Assembly: GCA_019914995.1 (NCBI GenBank)
Contig: CM034134.1
Coordinates: 2,684,145-2,748,144 of the forward strand
Direction of reading: 5' to 3'
DNA from: Acanthochlamys bracteata
Taxonomy: Eukaryota; Streptophyta; Magnoliopsida; Pandanales; Velloziaceae
Length of the DNA stretch: 64,000 bases
The notes below the pieces were generated by a model. It was not told the DNA's origin. It searched no databases and saw only the letters and a program-made list of their open reading frames with translations. Position numbers and translations under genes: made by a program. Below are positions 44,620-55,715 of the stretch, in pieces. The first letter of the stretch is position 1; every line of letters starts with the position of its first letter.

Positions 44620-45830
44620 AAGAAAACTTAGAGATTCTATCCTAGTTTATCCCGCAAGTGCACGGTTGTCGCCTACCGTATAGCAAATAACAGGTTCGAT
44701 CCACAGGGATTGATGCTAACTCTAACTCAAAACTAATATCATAAAATATATAATAGGATGGAGATTTTTAATTAAACTACAAATATGTATGAAAATCAAA
44801 TAATAATAATAATAAAATTTTTAGAAACAAAGGAGATAAGATAACTGAAATTTCAGAATCCACCACTAGTGTCTATTGTTTGAATCCTTAATCAAGTGTG
44901 AGTTTTATTATTGACTAATGTGAAGATTTCGTACCTAATACTTTGGTCCAGTTCTTAGGTCAAATTTTAATTATGATCCTAACTTTGGTCCAGTTTAGAA
45001 TCACCTATATCTTATTTATTCTAACTTTGGTTCAATACAGAATTAAATAAGAGATGCATTAAAAATTGCGAAATCAGAAATCATACAATCATATTCTCTT
45101 TGGTCCAGAAAACACTAATCACAGTTATTAATCCTAAGCTCTTTTATTATGTTTTGATTGGTCCTCGCAAACATAATTAGATAAATAATTCAAATTTCAA
45201 ACTCAATATTGATCAAGCATTTAAATTCAAAATCTAAATTTTAATTAATACAAAGATTAACAACTCATAAAATATTCAACAATTATTAATCGCAATAATG
45301 TTTAAGAATCCAAACAATTTCACTAAGGTTTCATCCAAAATTCCATTCTAGATGTTTAGCTACCTATAGAAATAGTACAAGCAGTAAAATCAAATAAGCT
45401 AAGCATTAGAGAAGAAGAAATTAAATCTGGAAATTAGCAGTGTTTGTATTTCGCCGTCTCCGTCTCTGGCTTCATCTCTCTGTTCGGCCTTTACTTTTTT
45501 TTTTTCTTCCTTCTCCACTGATTCTCTCTGCTTCGGCCTTTGCTTTTTTCAGCCGCCTCCAAGCTCCTCTTGAATGAGATTAGGGCTTTAATTGGCTCAC
45601 GTGGGAGCATTTATTGAGAAGGTCCTTGGAGTTATAATCATCTACTTTGTGTCTCATTGTTTTAGTCCACTGAGCATTTGATGTTGGGCCTAATAGATAG
45701 CAAAGCCCATATGACTTAATCATTTATATTTCCTTTGCTGCTCCAAATCTTCAACTATTTGCCTTTAGTCTCATTAGCTCTTCTACATTTGTTCAACTTG
45801 TCTTCATTATCTAACATTCAAAAAAATGTA
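44620..45830. repeat. Dispersed repeat R, long copy
   Basis: Begins AAATCACCTAAGAAAACTTA, then GCAAGTGCACGGTTGTCGCC and ACAGGTTCGATCCACAGGGA, words I associate with a widespread plant repeat. It continues through a purine/pyrimidine-structured section with CTCCTCTTGAATGAGATTAG (about 45565). Direct relative of 41220-41770. Possibly an LTR or leader of an otherwise missing gypsy element; no ORF. Confidence 0.6.
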
Positions 45831-46024
45831 AGAAAATTTTAGCTCATTAATAAATAAATCAATATATAATCATGATCAAAATATTATTATAAAGCATATA
45901 ATTATATCTTTATCAGTTAGACATCTCTACATACAATGGAGAAAGCATCACTGTAATAACATACCAAAATTACATCCATTTGCCTGTAAATTATGATGTT
46001 ATTAAGACTAACCACCATGCTATG

Positions 46025-46062
<38 letters not shown>

Positions 46063-46702
46063 CTGGAGCAATCAATCAGGTACTTGTTTCTGAAGATCAT
46101 TGTTGTTAACCCGACAACAATCAATGAAACAAATACATAAGCTTTTATCCTCACAATAACCTCATAGAACAACAACAATTTTATCTATAATAAAACTATC
46201 CTAACAAACAAGCAAGTAACCAAGTGATAAATAACACTACATCAAATCCATAAAAAAAAACACATAGTCGCAAGAAACATTGAAGAAATTTATGTTCCTA
46301 AAAAACCTAACAACAATATCAACATAACAAGCTAAAATCAGTAGATAACATTGGAAAAATGTAGCTTAGAGATGATTCAAATTTCTTAGCCGTTGGTCTT
46401 TCAACTTCTTAGGTGATGGTTCATCTTCTTTGACTTTTAACATTCCAATATGAATGTATATTTAACTTATTAGATTCTAATGAACCACTTATTAATATTT
46501 AATATAGTGGCTTTACACTATCTAATAAATCTCCTACAAACAAATACTTCATAAATTGCAACACCAAATAATAAGAAATCGATACTTAAGTGTGAAAACT
46601 CGCTGACACTGAAAATACGTACGATTAAGAAGAGTAGGGCTAGTACATATGTTAGCTGATTTTCTTGACCTCAATCTTTACCTAACATATTTATATATAT
46701 AC

Positions 46703-46744
<42 letters not shown>

Positions 46745-46816
46745 ATATACATATATATATATATATATGTATATGTATATGCATGTATATATAAAAATAT
46801 ATACATATATATATAC

Positions 46817-46847
<31 letters not shown>

Positions 46848-46868
46848 CATATGTACATATATATATAT
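45831..46868. other. Intergenic: microsatellites and one repeat fragment
   Basis: Contains a (TA)n tract at about 46028-46060 and a long (TA)n/(TATG)n tract at about 46685-46868 that abuts the first MULE. Bases 46375-46520 are a repeat fragment with a second copy at 61670-61820. No gene; ORFs in 46649-46951 are translations of the microsatellite. Confidence 0.7.
46375..46520 (+). repeat. Direct-repeat fragment D, left copy
   Basis: Shares AACTTCTTAGGTGATGGTTC, then ATCT..TTTGAC.TTT and ATATTTAACTTATTAGA-like sequence with 61670-61820 in the same orientation. The two copies flank the MULE pair. Confidence 0.65.
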
Positions 46869-48671
46869 CGATCCCTCCCGCCTGCCTTCGTCTACCCTGG
46901 CGCAGGTTCGCTTCTCCTTCATCTCTTTTCCCTTCTGTAATCACTCTCTAAATAACAACCGTTCCTATTTCAAACCCTAGCATTTAGTTCGTCGCCGGCC
47001 GAGCGTTCGATCACCGCCGACGAATGAGATTAGGGCTAACCAAGCGTGAATTTCTCTTCTCCTCCTTCTATGCCTTCTATCTTGTTCATTTTCGGGATTC
47101 GCCGCAGTTCGTCGGCCGTCCTTCGTTGCGGGTAGAGCGTTCGAACGCAGGCCACGAATCGAAATTCAGGTAGTTTTTTGGACCCTTTTTTGTTGCAGTG
47201 TTGTGATTTTACCGTTCCAAAGTTTTAAAAATTTTTTAACATCACCAAATTCGCCTACTGCAGATTTTTGCGGCCGGAGAGCTTCACTTGTGGCCGGATA
47301 GCTTTATAAATGCACTGGTTGTTTTAATTTCATGCTGTGTTGCGTGTGAATGTGAATGACAATTTTGATGTGGCATATCTCCTTTTTTAGTTATACATAA
47401 TTGATTGATGCTATTGGAACAATTTGATAATAACTAAGGTTGTTATTTGGTTTCAATTTTGTTTATTGATGTGTTTTAATGGTTGTTAGGTTCTGGAGCT
47501 TGCTAGGAATGCAGCAAGGGACAACAACAATGACAACAAGAACAGAAGAGACAACAACAAGAACAGTAACAGACAACACCTGCAAGAGATAACAACTAGG
47601 AACTGGATTGCAGCCAAGACCACATCTGCTGGAGATGTACACATTGCTGCATTACTTCCCAACAGAGACGATTTATATTCAGTAGTTTAGGATTATGCGA
47701 TGTAATGCTTTTCACTTTACAATGTATTCTGAATTTCTAGTTATGCAAACGTGTAATCAAGTCTTAATTCTTTTGATTAATGAAATCAGAAAAAATTCCA
47801 GCAAGTGCTTAATTATGTTGTGAATGTGAATGTCAGTTGTCCAGTTATGTGAATGTGAATGTGATGATGTTGTGAATTCCAGGCAGTTATGCTTGCAAAA
47901 CTCACCTGAACATCTAGTTGGGAAGGCAATGCCAATGGAAGAGCATTTCACATGTGAACTAGCATAGCTCACTGCCTCACTGGTCTCCTTGTAGAGCTTT
48001 GTTAGCTCTCTGCTCACTGGCAGCTCACTGATCTGTCAAGTGAGCTAGCAAAGCTCACTAGTCAGGTGACCAGTGAGTGAGCTGCCAGTGAGCTCACTAG
48101 TCACTGGCCAGCGAGCAGACTGTTTCCAACTGCTCTCCGGCCAGTGAGCTCACTGGCCTGGCAGACATGATTTTTTTTTTCTTTTAACAGTTGTTGTACG
48201 ATGAAGCTGTTTAAGATTGAACATACCAATTTGCTTATTTTTTTTTACAATGCAACTTAATAAGTCTATTTTAGTTTTAAACATTGAGCTTTGCTAGCTC
48301 ACTTAACAGTTGACCAGTGAGCTCACTAGTCAGCTGTCAAGTGAGCTAGCAAAGCTCATTTGTCTTGTGACCAGTGAGCTGGTAGTGAGCTCATTGCTCA
48401 CTTCCACCGTGTAGACAGTTTACGGCCAGCAAGCTCACTGGCCTTCGGCCAGTGAGCTGGATGACATCAACATTTTTATTTTTCTTTTAACAGTTGTTGT
48501 AGAATGAAGCTTAAAACAAATTGAACGTACTAATTTGATTTTTTTTTTTTTTATAGTGCAAGTTAGGAAATCTGTTTTATTTATACACATTGAGTTTTGC
48601 TAGTTCAATTAACTGCTAACTAGTGAGCTCCAACCAGAGAGCTAAGGGAGCTCACTAGTCAGCTGATTAGT
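46869..48671 (+). repeat. MULE 1 left terminal inverted repeat (1.8 kb)
   Basis: The outer 700 bp are gene-like leader sequence with CpG-rich blocks. Then comes a purine-rich exon-like stretch (47490-47690; GACAACAACAATGACAACAAGAAC), then the palindrome-dense tandem repeats (47990-48671). It has about one more tandem unit than the right arm. Confidence 0.85.
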
Positions 48672-48730
48672 GAGGTCTCTGGTTTCCAGCCAGTGAGCTC
48701 ACTGTTCTCTGGCCAGAAACCAGTGTATGT
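47990..48730. repeat. Palindrome-dense tandem repeat (unit about 300 bp), left arm
   Basis: About 2.3 units. Each unit has a block of overlapping palindromes built from AGTGAGCTCACT, CCAGTGAGCTCACTGG and AGCTAGCAAAGCTCA, then TTTTCTTTTAACAGTTGTTG, GATGAAGCT, a poly-T tract and CATTGAG.TTTGCTAG. Unit starts near 47990, 48310 and 48606. The motif GAGCTC recurs many times in direct and inverted form. Confidence 0.85.
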
Positions 48731-50395
48731 ATTCAAGTAAGTGAACAAAATATATTGAGGGCAATATGGTTATTTTAGTTGTTATGTGTTCTCTGGCGGG
48801 AAATGAATCAGTATGTCATCTAGGCGGGAGTTCTCCTCTGTTTTGTTCTCTATTAACAGCACTACTTCTCTGTTTCCACTTTGCACAAAAAATTCTTGCT
48901 ATTATTTGATTCCTCTTTTCTTCTTCTTGCTATGGCACAATACTTAACAGGTATTTTCTTTCAAGGCATAAAATTCACAAAAATCAAAACGATAACACAA
49001 CGGTGACGTTTAATTTTGTTATTTTTTTCTTGGAATTTATAGGTTTCGAGGCCTCTTCTTCTTCTCTTGCAACGTCATGTCTAGGGATGACTTTTGAGAA
49101 CCTTGAAGCTGGAAAATAATTTTATATAAATTATGGAAAAGCATTGGGATTTAGCGCTGTTACTCGGATGAATCATAAAAGAATTTTTAACTCAATTGAA
49201 GTGAGTGTATGTCAAATGACATGTGATCGTTTTGGTAGTCATAGAAGCCATCGATCACAAAAAATAGACGAGGGATCTGAGATGAATCATTTCAATAGCT
49301 TTTTTGAGACATGGCTTGCGGCTATGGGTAGTCGCGCCCCATCTACAATCATGACAGATCAAGACAGAGCTATGACTGCAGCTGTCGCGAAGGTACTCCC
49401 AACTACAAGACATAGATTTTGCTTGTGGCATATTATGAAAAAATTTGCCGAAAAATTTTCACATGTTTACTTTAAGAAATCAAAATTCAAGAAAGATATC
49501 AAGTCTTGTACTCGGGAAACGTATATTTCTAACACATTTGAAATGAGATGCGAGGAATTAATGTGCGCATACGGATTAGAGAAGAATGAATGGATAAAGG
49601 GAATATATGAAATTCGAGACAAATGGGCACCGGTTTATCACTTGGATACATTTTATCCCGGCATAAACACTACTTCACGTGCCGAAGGTATGAATGCTAT
49701 CTATAAGAATTTTTTTCAACCAGCTACCACTCTTCGAGAGTTTGTATTGAAGAATGAGAAGTGTTTGAGACAACTTGTTCAAAAGAGAGAAAAAAGAGTA
49801 TTATACTAGTGTACACTCTTGCGCATCGTCGATAGTAATGCATTTCTTTTGGAAAGTGCAGCAAAAGTGTGTACAAGGAATGTATACGACAGATTCAAAA
49901 AAGAATATCAGAAAGCTCAACTTGAGTATGTCTTGTATGATGATGAAAAGAGTAGTGATGGTTGTATGACTTATATTTATAAGTCACGAATGGAAGGCGA
50001 TCACCGTATGTGGAAGGTAAAGTTCAATTCAGCTACAAAGGAAGGTAACTGTGAATGCAAACTATTTGAATTTTTGGAGATTCCTTGTGGGCACCTTATA
50101 AAAGTTTTTTAGAATCGTGATATAAAGCTCCCAAATCAATTTGTTCTTAAAAGGTGGATGAAAGGAGCTAACAAATATAGAGGGAAGTATGATGTTGCAG
50201 CAATAAGTGGCCATGGGAAGTTTGAGTTATTGAGAACTACTCAACTTCAAATGGTTTACAGTCAATTGATTTATGAAGAGGCTGAAACCAAAGAGGGATA
50301 CCAAATAATGTTGCAAGCATCATAAAAATTATCACAAAGGCTCAAGGAAGTAAGAAAAACTAATGATCCGGAGAATATTTCAGTTGATGATACAG

Positions 50396-51838
50396 TGTTG
50401 GAACTATAAAGACAATTTTGATGATAACAAAGAATTAAGAACTATGATTTATATTAGACTAATAATCTGAAATCAAGTTCTGAAGGATTAGATAAACAAA
50501 GATCATTTTATTTATAGCAGACAAGAACAACCATCATACAGCCAACTGTCATACTACTATAAATTAAACAGCATACGTAACAGAGGATGCCATAGTCACA
50601 TTGCAGTGAGCTACTTAACCACTGAAGCACAAGAAGACTTCTCTGTTTCGAAACAGACCTTTGGGTTCAACGGCAGCAAAATTTTCCTTACTTCAAAAAT
50701 CCTCTGGACTCACAACGTACTGAAGAAATTCAAATAGAAGATTTACAACGAGCAAAAATCATCTTCCTTTTTCACAGAAAGGAAAAGCTCTATAATTAAG
50801 AGAAGAAAGCACATCATACAAATCAAGATCTCTAATCAAATCAAGCAGTCAACCAGCAATGCATTAAATATGGACAAGCCAACTCAGCTCTTTTGTTTCA
50901 GACAGTAACTTAGCTAAATTAAGCATATAATCACTGGCGGCAAATTCAAATTCTTACAATGCATTTAATGCTATGGAGATATTGCACAAAAGACAACCGA
51001 AAACAATTAAGGAAGCGGTTGATTAACCGCTAGGCAAATCTACTCCCTCTCTGACGTGAAGAACCACCAACGGAAAAGAGCGTCAACGGCAACGTTCTTC
51101 AACGGTTCCTGCACAGAGACGAAACACTATAAGAAAGGAGGCACAGCAACAATGGAAATGCAGAGAGAGAATAAAAGAAAAACAGAGACATACAAGAACT
51201 CTACTACTCTACGCAAACAACAAAGATCTTGCTGCTGATCACACTGAAGAAATCTCTCTCAACAACATATCTGATCATCTCATTCGAAATACTTCATGAA
51301 CACATAACCCTCATGAGATAGATCCTGTGCTCAATTTCTTTTTATTTTCTTGTAACCTATTACTGACTTTGTGAAGGTGGTGCTGCGGGCACCAGGAAAG
51401 GAAGCTCAGGTGGAGCTTGGTGAAAGTTCTTAGACCTTGTAATAGAGTTAGCAAATCAGCCAGAGGGAAAGGTGTGTCCAGTAGGTTGTTAGGGGTTGAC
51501 TTGGTGAAGAAACTCGGTAAGAGTAAGTGTGCTTGGTGAAGCACTTTGCTCTTGGTGTATTTGTAGCTTATTAAAGGTTTAATGAAGCTTTGGTTCTGGT
51601 GATAGAGCGACCGTGGATGTAGGCAAAGGGGTTTACCGAACCACGTTAAATATCCTAAATACTATCCTTTTTACATATGTCAGTAAACACTCTAACTCTC
51701 TCTGTCTGCAGGTTACAGAATTGACACAGCCGGCTGTAAGCCTGCTACTAGTAGGATAACTAAGCTTGATGAAAATTTTTATTGACTAACTCAATTTACC
51801 CCTCCCCTCTTGAGTTAATCTTACAGGAAAACCTAATA
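50396..51838 (+). repeat. Copia copy 3, 5' LTR (1443 bp)
   Basis: Starts TGTTGGAACTATAAAGAC and ends GGAAAACCTAATA (CA tip changed to TA). Reverse-oriented match to 17170-18603. Confidence 0.92.
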
Positions 51839-51840
51839 AT

Positions 51841-51852
51841 TGGTATCAGAGC
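51841..51852 (+). promoter_or_regulatory. Primer binding site (tRNA-Met type) of copia copy 3
   Basis: TGGTATCAGAGC two bases after the LTR. Confidence 0.92.
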
Positions 51853-51900
51853 AGGCCTCCTGAAACTAAAGGTCTAACAATCTTGAGATAAAAGATCCTT

Positions 51901-53360
51901 ATGGCTAACATTATTCCCATAGCTTTTGAAGGTAGATCCTCCAACAGACCGCCACTCTTTGATGGAACAAACTATGCCTACTGGAAAATCAAAATGACAA
52001 TCTTTATTCGAGCACAAGACTTCACACTACGGAAGATCATACGAGACGGACCAATCGTGCCAACTAAAGCAGGCCCAGATGGAATACGCATCCCTAAGGC
52101 TGAACGTGAATACAATGATGAAGATAACAAGCTCATATCAATGAATAACAGAGCCATGAACCTTCTCTACTGCCCACTTGATCCTAATGAGTTCAACCGA
52201 ATCAGCGCTTGTAACACCGCCAAAGAAATATTGGATCAGCTTGAGGTAACGCATGAAGAAACCACTCAAGTCAAGGAAACCAGAGTGAACCTACTCATGC
52301 ATGAGTATGAAAACTTCAGGATGAACCGAGGTGAGTCCATTACTCAGATGTTTACTAGATTTACTAACATTACAAATCCTCTGAAGAATCTAGGAAAAGT
52401 TTTCAAACCCAAAGAGCTGAAGTGAAAAATATTAAGAGCTGTGTTGCCAACCTTTGGATCAAAGGTAGATGCCATAGAAGAAAATCCAACCTTTCCTTAA
52501 ATGTCTCTGGATGAACTAATTTGACAAACTGATGACCAAAGAATTGTCATTAAAAAAATCTGATGAACGTCCTGAAGGGATTGCATTAAAAATAAATGAC
52601 CAGCAGGTAAGTGATTCCTCCTCTGATGAAAATATTGCACTCTTAACCCGTAAATTTAAAAATTTTCTCAGAAAAAACAAGTTTAGAAAAAAAAGGGTTC
52701 CTGGAAGAAACAATAGAGGAGAAGAAAGACAAGACACAAACTGATTCAACTGCAACAAACCAGGACATTTCAAGAACGAATGTCCCTTGCTCAAGAGATC
52801 GAAATACAAAGACACAAGAAGGAAACAAGCTATGGCAGCTTGGAGCGATGAAGATGAAAGTTCATCAGAAGACAGTCAGACTAAGACAGAGAAAAATGAA
52901 GAAAGCAATCTATGTCTGATGGCAGATCATGAAGATGTAAATGAGGTAAACTTTACTGATTATGATGACTCTAATGAAGAATTACAAGATGTATTTGATG
53001 AACTGTATGCAAAATATCTATATGCTAAAACTGATTGCAAAACTATAAAAGTATGCATGCATAAATTTAAGAGTGAAAACGAATATCTAAAGAAAGAAAT
53101 ACTTACACTAAAAAATGCCTTAGAAGACAAAACTGATGCCATAAAAGACACACTGCATGCAGACTTTGACGATATGAACTCTAAACTATGTGCACTGCAT
53201 ATTGAAAATAAGCACCTGATTCAAATAAATGCAAAGCTTAATGTCAAACTAAATGAATGTAAGACTGGAGAACTAACAAGTTGCACAGAAAGCTCAAGTA
53301 TAGAAATGATAAAGAAAATTGCTAAATTTGAGGAGTTGAACGAAGCACTGAGTCGAGAAG
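51901..53360 (+). pseudogene. Copia copy 3 gag, broken
   Basis: Opens MANIIPIAFEGRSSNRPPLF and follows copy 1 gag closely. A Trp codon has become TGA at 52423-52425 (after PKELK). A frameshift near 52520 moves to MTKELSLKKSDERPEGIALK, a stop follows QDTN just before the zinc knuckle (CNKPGHFKNECP, 52750-52785), then an open frame from 52787 has the acidic and coiled-coil part (NEYLKKEILTLKNALEDK). The frame after 53360 (GKKKDMFKKVVLELKEAWKK...) is MULE transposase, so the 261-residue ORF at 52787-53572 is an accidental gag-MULE chimera. Confidence 0.87.
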
Positions 53361-53894
53361 TAGTGTTAGGAAAAAAGAAGGACATGTTCAAGAAAGTAGT
53401 GTTAGAATTAAAGGAGGCTTGGAAAAAGCTATTGCAAGAGATAAAGCGAAGACAAGTAGGAAATGTGCTTATTGTAACAACTATGATGTTAAGCATGACA
53501 AAAAAAATTGTCCAGAAAATCCAAATAGAAAGAAAAAAGCAAGCAAGTAATTTGCTTAGTTTTGATTCCTAGTATACTATGTTTCTTTTGAGAAAATTAT
53601 TTGAAATTAATATTTGTCTTCACTTTCTTACTTGACAGCTGTTGATAGAGACGATGACAACAAAAACACAAGTAAAAATGAAGACAATGATAATGAAGAG
53701 TTAGCTATTCATTTGGAGTAGCTATTACATTTGTATATACTATCAACTAGTTATATTATAGTTTTGGTGTTTTTGGACAAGCACTTGGATTTGTATGGAA
53801 ATTCTTATATTGTATATATGTAGTCTTCATATGAATGTGAAAGTGCCTCCAAGAAATAGTAAACGTGTAGTGATAAAAAAAAAAAAGAAAAAAA

Positions 53895-55534
53895 TCAGCT
53901 GACCAGTGAGCTCCCTTAGCTCACTGGTTGGAGCTCACTGGCCGGAAACTGTCTGCATGGTGGTAGTGAGCAGTGAGCTCACTACCAGCTCACTGGTCAC
54001 AAGACAAATGAGCTTTGCACTGGTCAGCTGTTAAGTGAACTAGCAAAGCTCAATGTTTAAAACTAAAACAGACTTATTAAGTTGCATTGTAAAAAAAAAC
54101 AAGCAAATTGGTATGTTCAATCTTAAACAGCTTCATCGTACAACAGCTGTTAAAAAAAAAAAAAGAAATCATGTCTGCCAGGCCAGGGAGCTCACTGGCC
54201 GGAGAGCAGTCGAAAACAGTCTGCTCGCTGGCCAGTGAGTAGTGAGCTCACTGGCAGCTCGCTCACTGGTCACCTGACCAGTGAGCTTTGGTAGCTCACT
54301 TGACAGACCAGTGAGCTGCCAGTGAGCAGAGAGCTAGCAAAGCTCACTACAAGGAGACCAGTGAGGCAATGAGCTATGCTAGCTCACAAGTGAAATGCTC
54401 TTCCATTGGCATTGCCTTCCCAACTAGATGCTAAGGTGAGTTTTGCAAGCATAACTAGCTGGAATTCACAACATCATTACATTCACATTCACATAACTGG
54501 ACAACTGATATTCACATTCACATGGCATTCACAACATAATTAAGCACTTGCTGGAATTTTTTCTGATTTCATTAACCAAAATAATTAAGATTTGATTACA
54601 CGTTTGCATAACTAGAAATTCAGAATACATTGTAAAGTGAAAAGCATTACATCGCATAATCCTAAACTACTAAATATAAATCGTCTCTGTTGGGAAGTAA
54701 TGCAGCAATGTGTACATCTCCAGCAGATGTGGTATTGGCTGCAATCCAGTTCCTAGTTGTTATCTCTTGCAAGTATTGTCTGTTGCTGTTCTTGTTGTTG
54801 TCTCTTACTGGTGTTATCTCTTCTGTTCTTGTTGTTGTCTCACGATGTTCTTGTTGTCATTGTTGTTGTCCCTTGCTGCATTCCTAGCAAGCTCCAGAAC
54901 CTAACAACCATTAAAACACATCAATAAACAAAATTGAAACCAAATAACAACCTTAGTTATTATCAAATTGTTCCAATAGCATCAATCAATTATGCATAAC
55001 TAAAAAAGGAGATATGACACATCAAAATTGTCATTCACATTCACATGCAACACAGCATGAAATTAAAACAAAATACACATACCAGTGCATTTATAAAGCT
55101 ATCTGGCCGCAAGTGAAGCTCTTCGGCCGCAAAAATCTGCAGTAGGCGAATTTGATGATGTTAAAAAATTTTTTTAACTTTGGAACGGTAAAATCACAAC
55201 ACTGCAACAAAAAAGGGTCCAAAAAGCTACCTGAATTTTAATTCGTGGCCGGCATTCAAATGCTCTGGCCGCAACGAAGGACGACCGACGAACTGCGGCG
55301 AATCCTCAAAATGAACAAGATAGAAGGCATAGAAGAAAGAGGAGAAGAGAAATTCACGCTTAGTTAGCCCTAATCTCGTTCGTCGGCGGCGATCGAACGC
55401 TCGGCCGGCGACGAACAAAATGTTAGGGTTTGAAACGGGAACGGTTGCTATTTAGAGAGTGATTACAGAAGGGAAAAGAGATGAAGGAGAAGCGAACCTG
55501 CACCGGGGGAGACGAAGGCGACCGGGAAGGATCG
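53895..55534 (-). repeat. MULE 1 right terminal inverted repeat (1.64 kb)
   Basis: Reverse complement of the left arm, from ATCAGCTGACCAGTGAGCTC inside to the tip GGGAAGGATCG. It carries the palindrome-dense repeat at 53895-54370 with about one unit fewer than the left arm. Confidence 0.85.
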
Positions 55535-55706
55535 GGCTCGCGTTCGCGGAAGAAGAGAAGCAGCGCCCGAACGGATCAATTTTTACAATGGAGATTACAA
55601 AAATGCCCTCGCGTGATGTCAGTTAACTCTAATCACGCGTGTGCGCTGTGGGCGGTCCACAACGCGATCTGCGCAGTAAACCCGATCTGTGCAAATCCGA
55701 ACCCTA
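55535..55706. other. GC-rich spacer between the MULEs, possibly the true tip of MULE 1
   Basis: Unlike surrounding AT-rich DNA this is GC-rich and contains AATGGAGATTACAAAAATGC followed by CCTCGCGTGATG. Text of the type 'GGGCATTTTTGTAATCTCC' (minus strand) is common near plant MULE ends. It ends GTGCAAATCCGAACCC next to (TA)n. The left arm of MULE 1 has no counterpart, so that arm may be truncated. Confidence 0.4.
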
Positions 55707-55715
55707 TATATATAT

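Larger units (their letters stand above)
50396..53360 (+). mobile_element. Ty1/copia copy 3 (5' LTR and gag only), inserted in MULE 1
   Basis: The 5' LTR (50396-51838), primer site and gag are present; then the sequence stops within gag at LSREV and resumes as MULE 1 transposase near 53361. Protease, integrase, later ORFs and 3' LTR are all missing, so the right side is a deletion, probably removing MULE sequence too. Closest to copy 1 by LTR sequence. Confidence 0.9.
48932..53721 (+). pseudogene. MULE 1 FAR1-like transposase gene, deleted and interrupted
   Basis: Exon 1 is 48932-48950 (ATG...ACAG) with donor GT at 48951; exon 2 starts at 49043. It holds a shortened FAR1-type region (FSAVTRMNHKRI, CQMTCDRFGSHRS) that jumps straight to FFETWLAAMGSRAPSTIMTD: about 640 bp present in MULE 2, including the first catalytic Asp, are missing. 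The rest of the MULE domain follows: QDRAMTAAVAKVLP, RHRFCLWHIMKKFAEKF, NTTSRAEGMNAIYK. The SWIM zinc finger is NCECKLFEFLEIPCGHLIKV at about 50048-50107. Copia copy 3 interrupts at 50395; the C-terminal zinc-knuckle region, exon-2 end (53546) and last exon (53639-53721, ending ELAIHLE) lie beyond it. Several stops and frameshifts. FAR1-family proteins are DNA-binding regulators derived from such transposases. Confidence 0.85.
46869..55534 (+). mobile_element. MULE 1: FAR1-type Mutator-like element with 1.6-1.8-kb inverted repeats
   Basis: Two long arms match in opposite orientation: 46869-48671 and 53895-55534. For example GAGGTTCGCTTCTCCTTCATC-like tip, GTCGCCGGCCGAGCGTTCGAT and TGTTGCAGTGTTGTGATTTT occur forward on the left and reversed on the right. 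Between the arms is a FAR1-type MULE transposase gene (48932-53721) interrupted by copia copy 3. No 9-bp target duplication is evident; the left arm abuts a (TA)n tract and the right may extend to about 55706 (see the next segment). Confidence 0.85.

Noticed and set aside
46649-46951. ORFs of 83-100 residues on both strands
   Set aside because: They are translations of the (TA)n/(TATG)n microsatellite (runs of Y, I, M, C) and have no protein character.
47990-48730. CRISPR-like array
   Set aside because: The units are long (about 300 bp), palindromic and without spacer-repeat alternation, and the genome is plant nuclear DNA.
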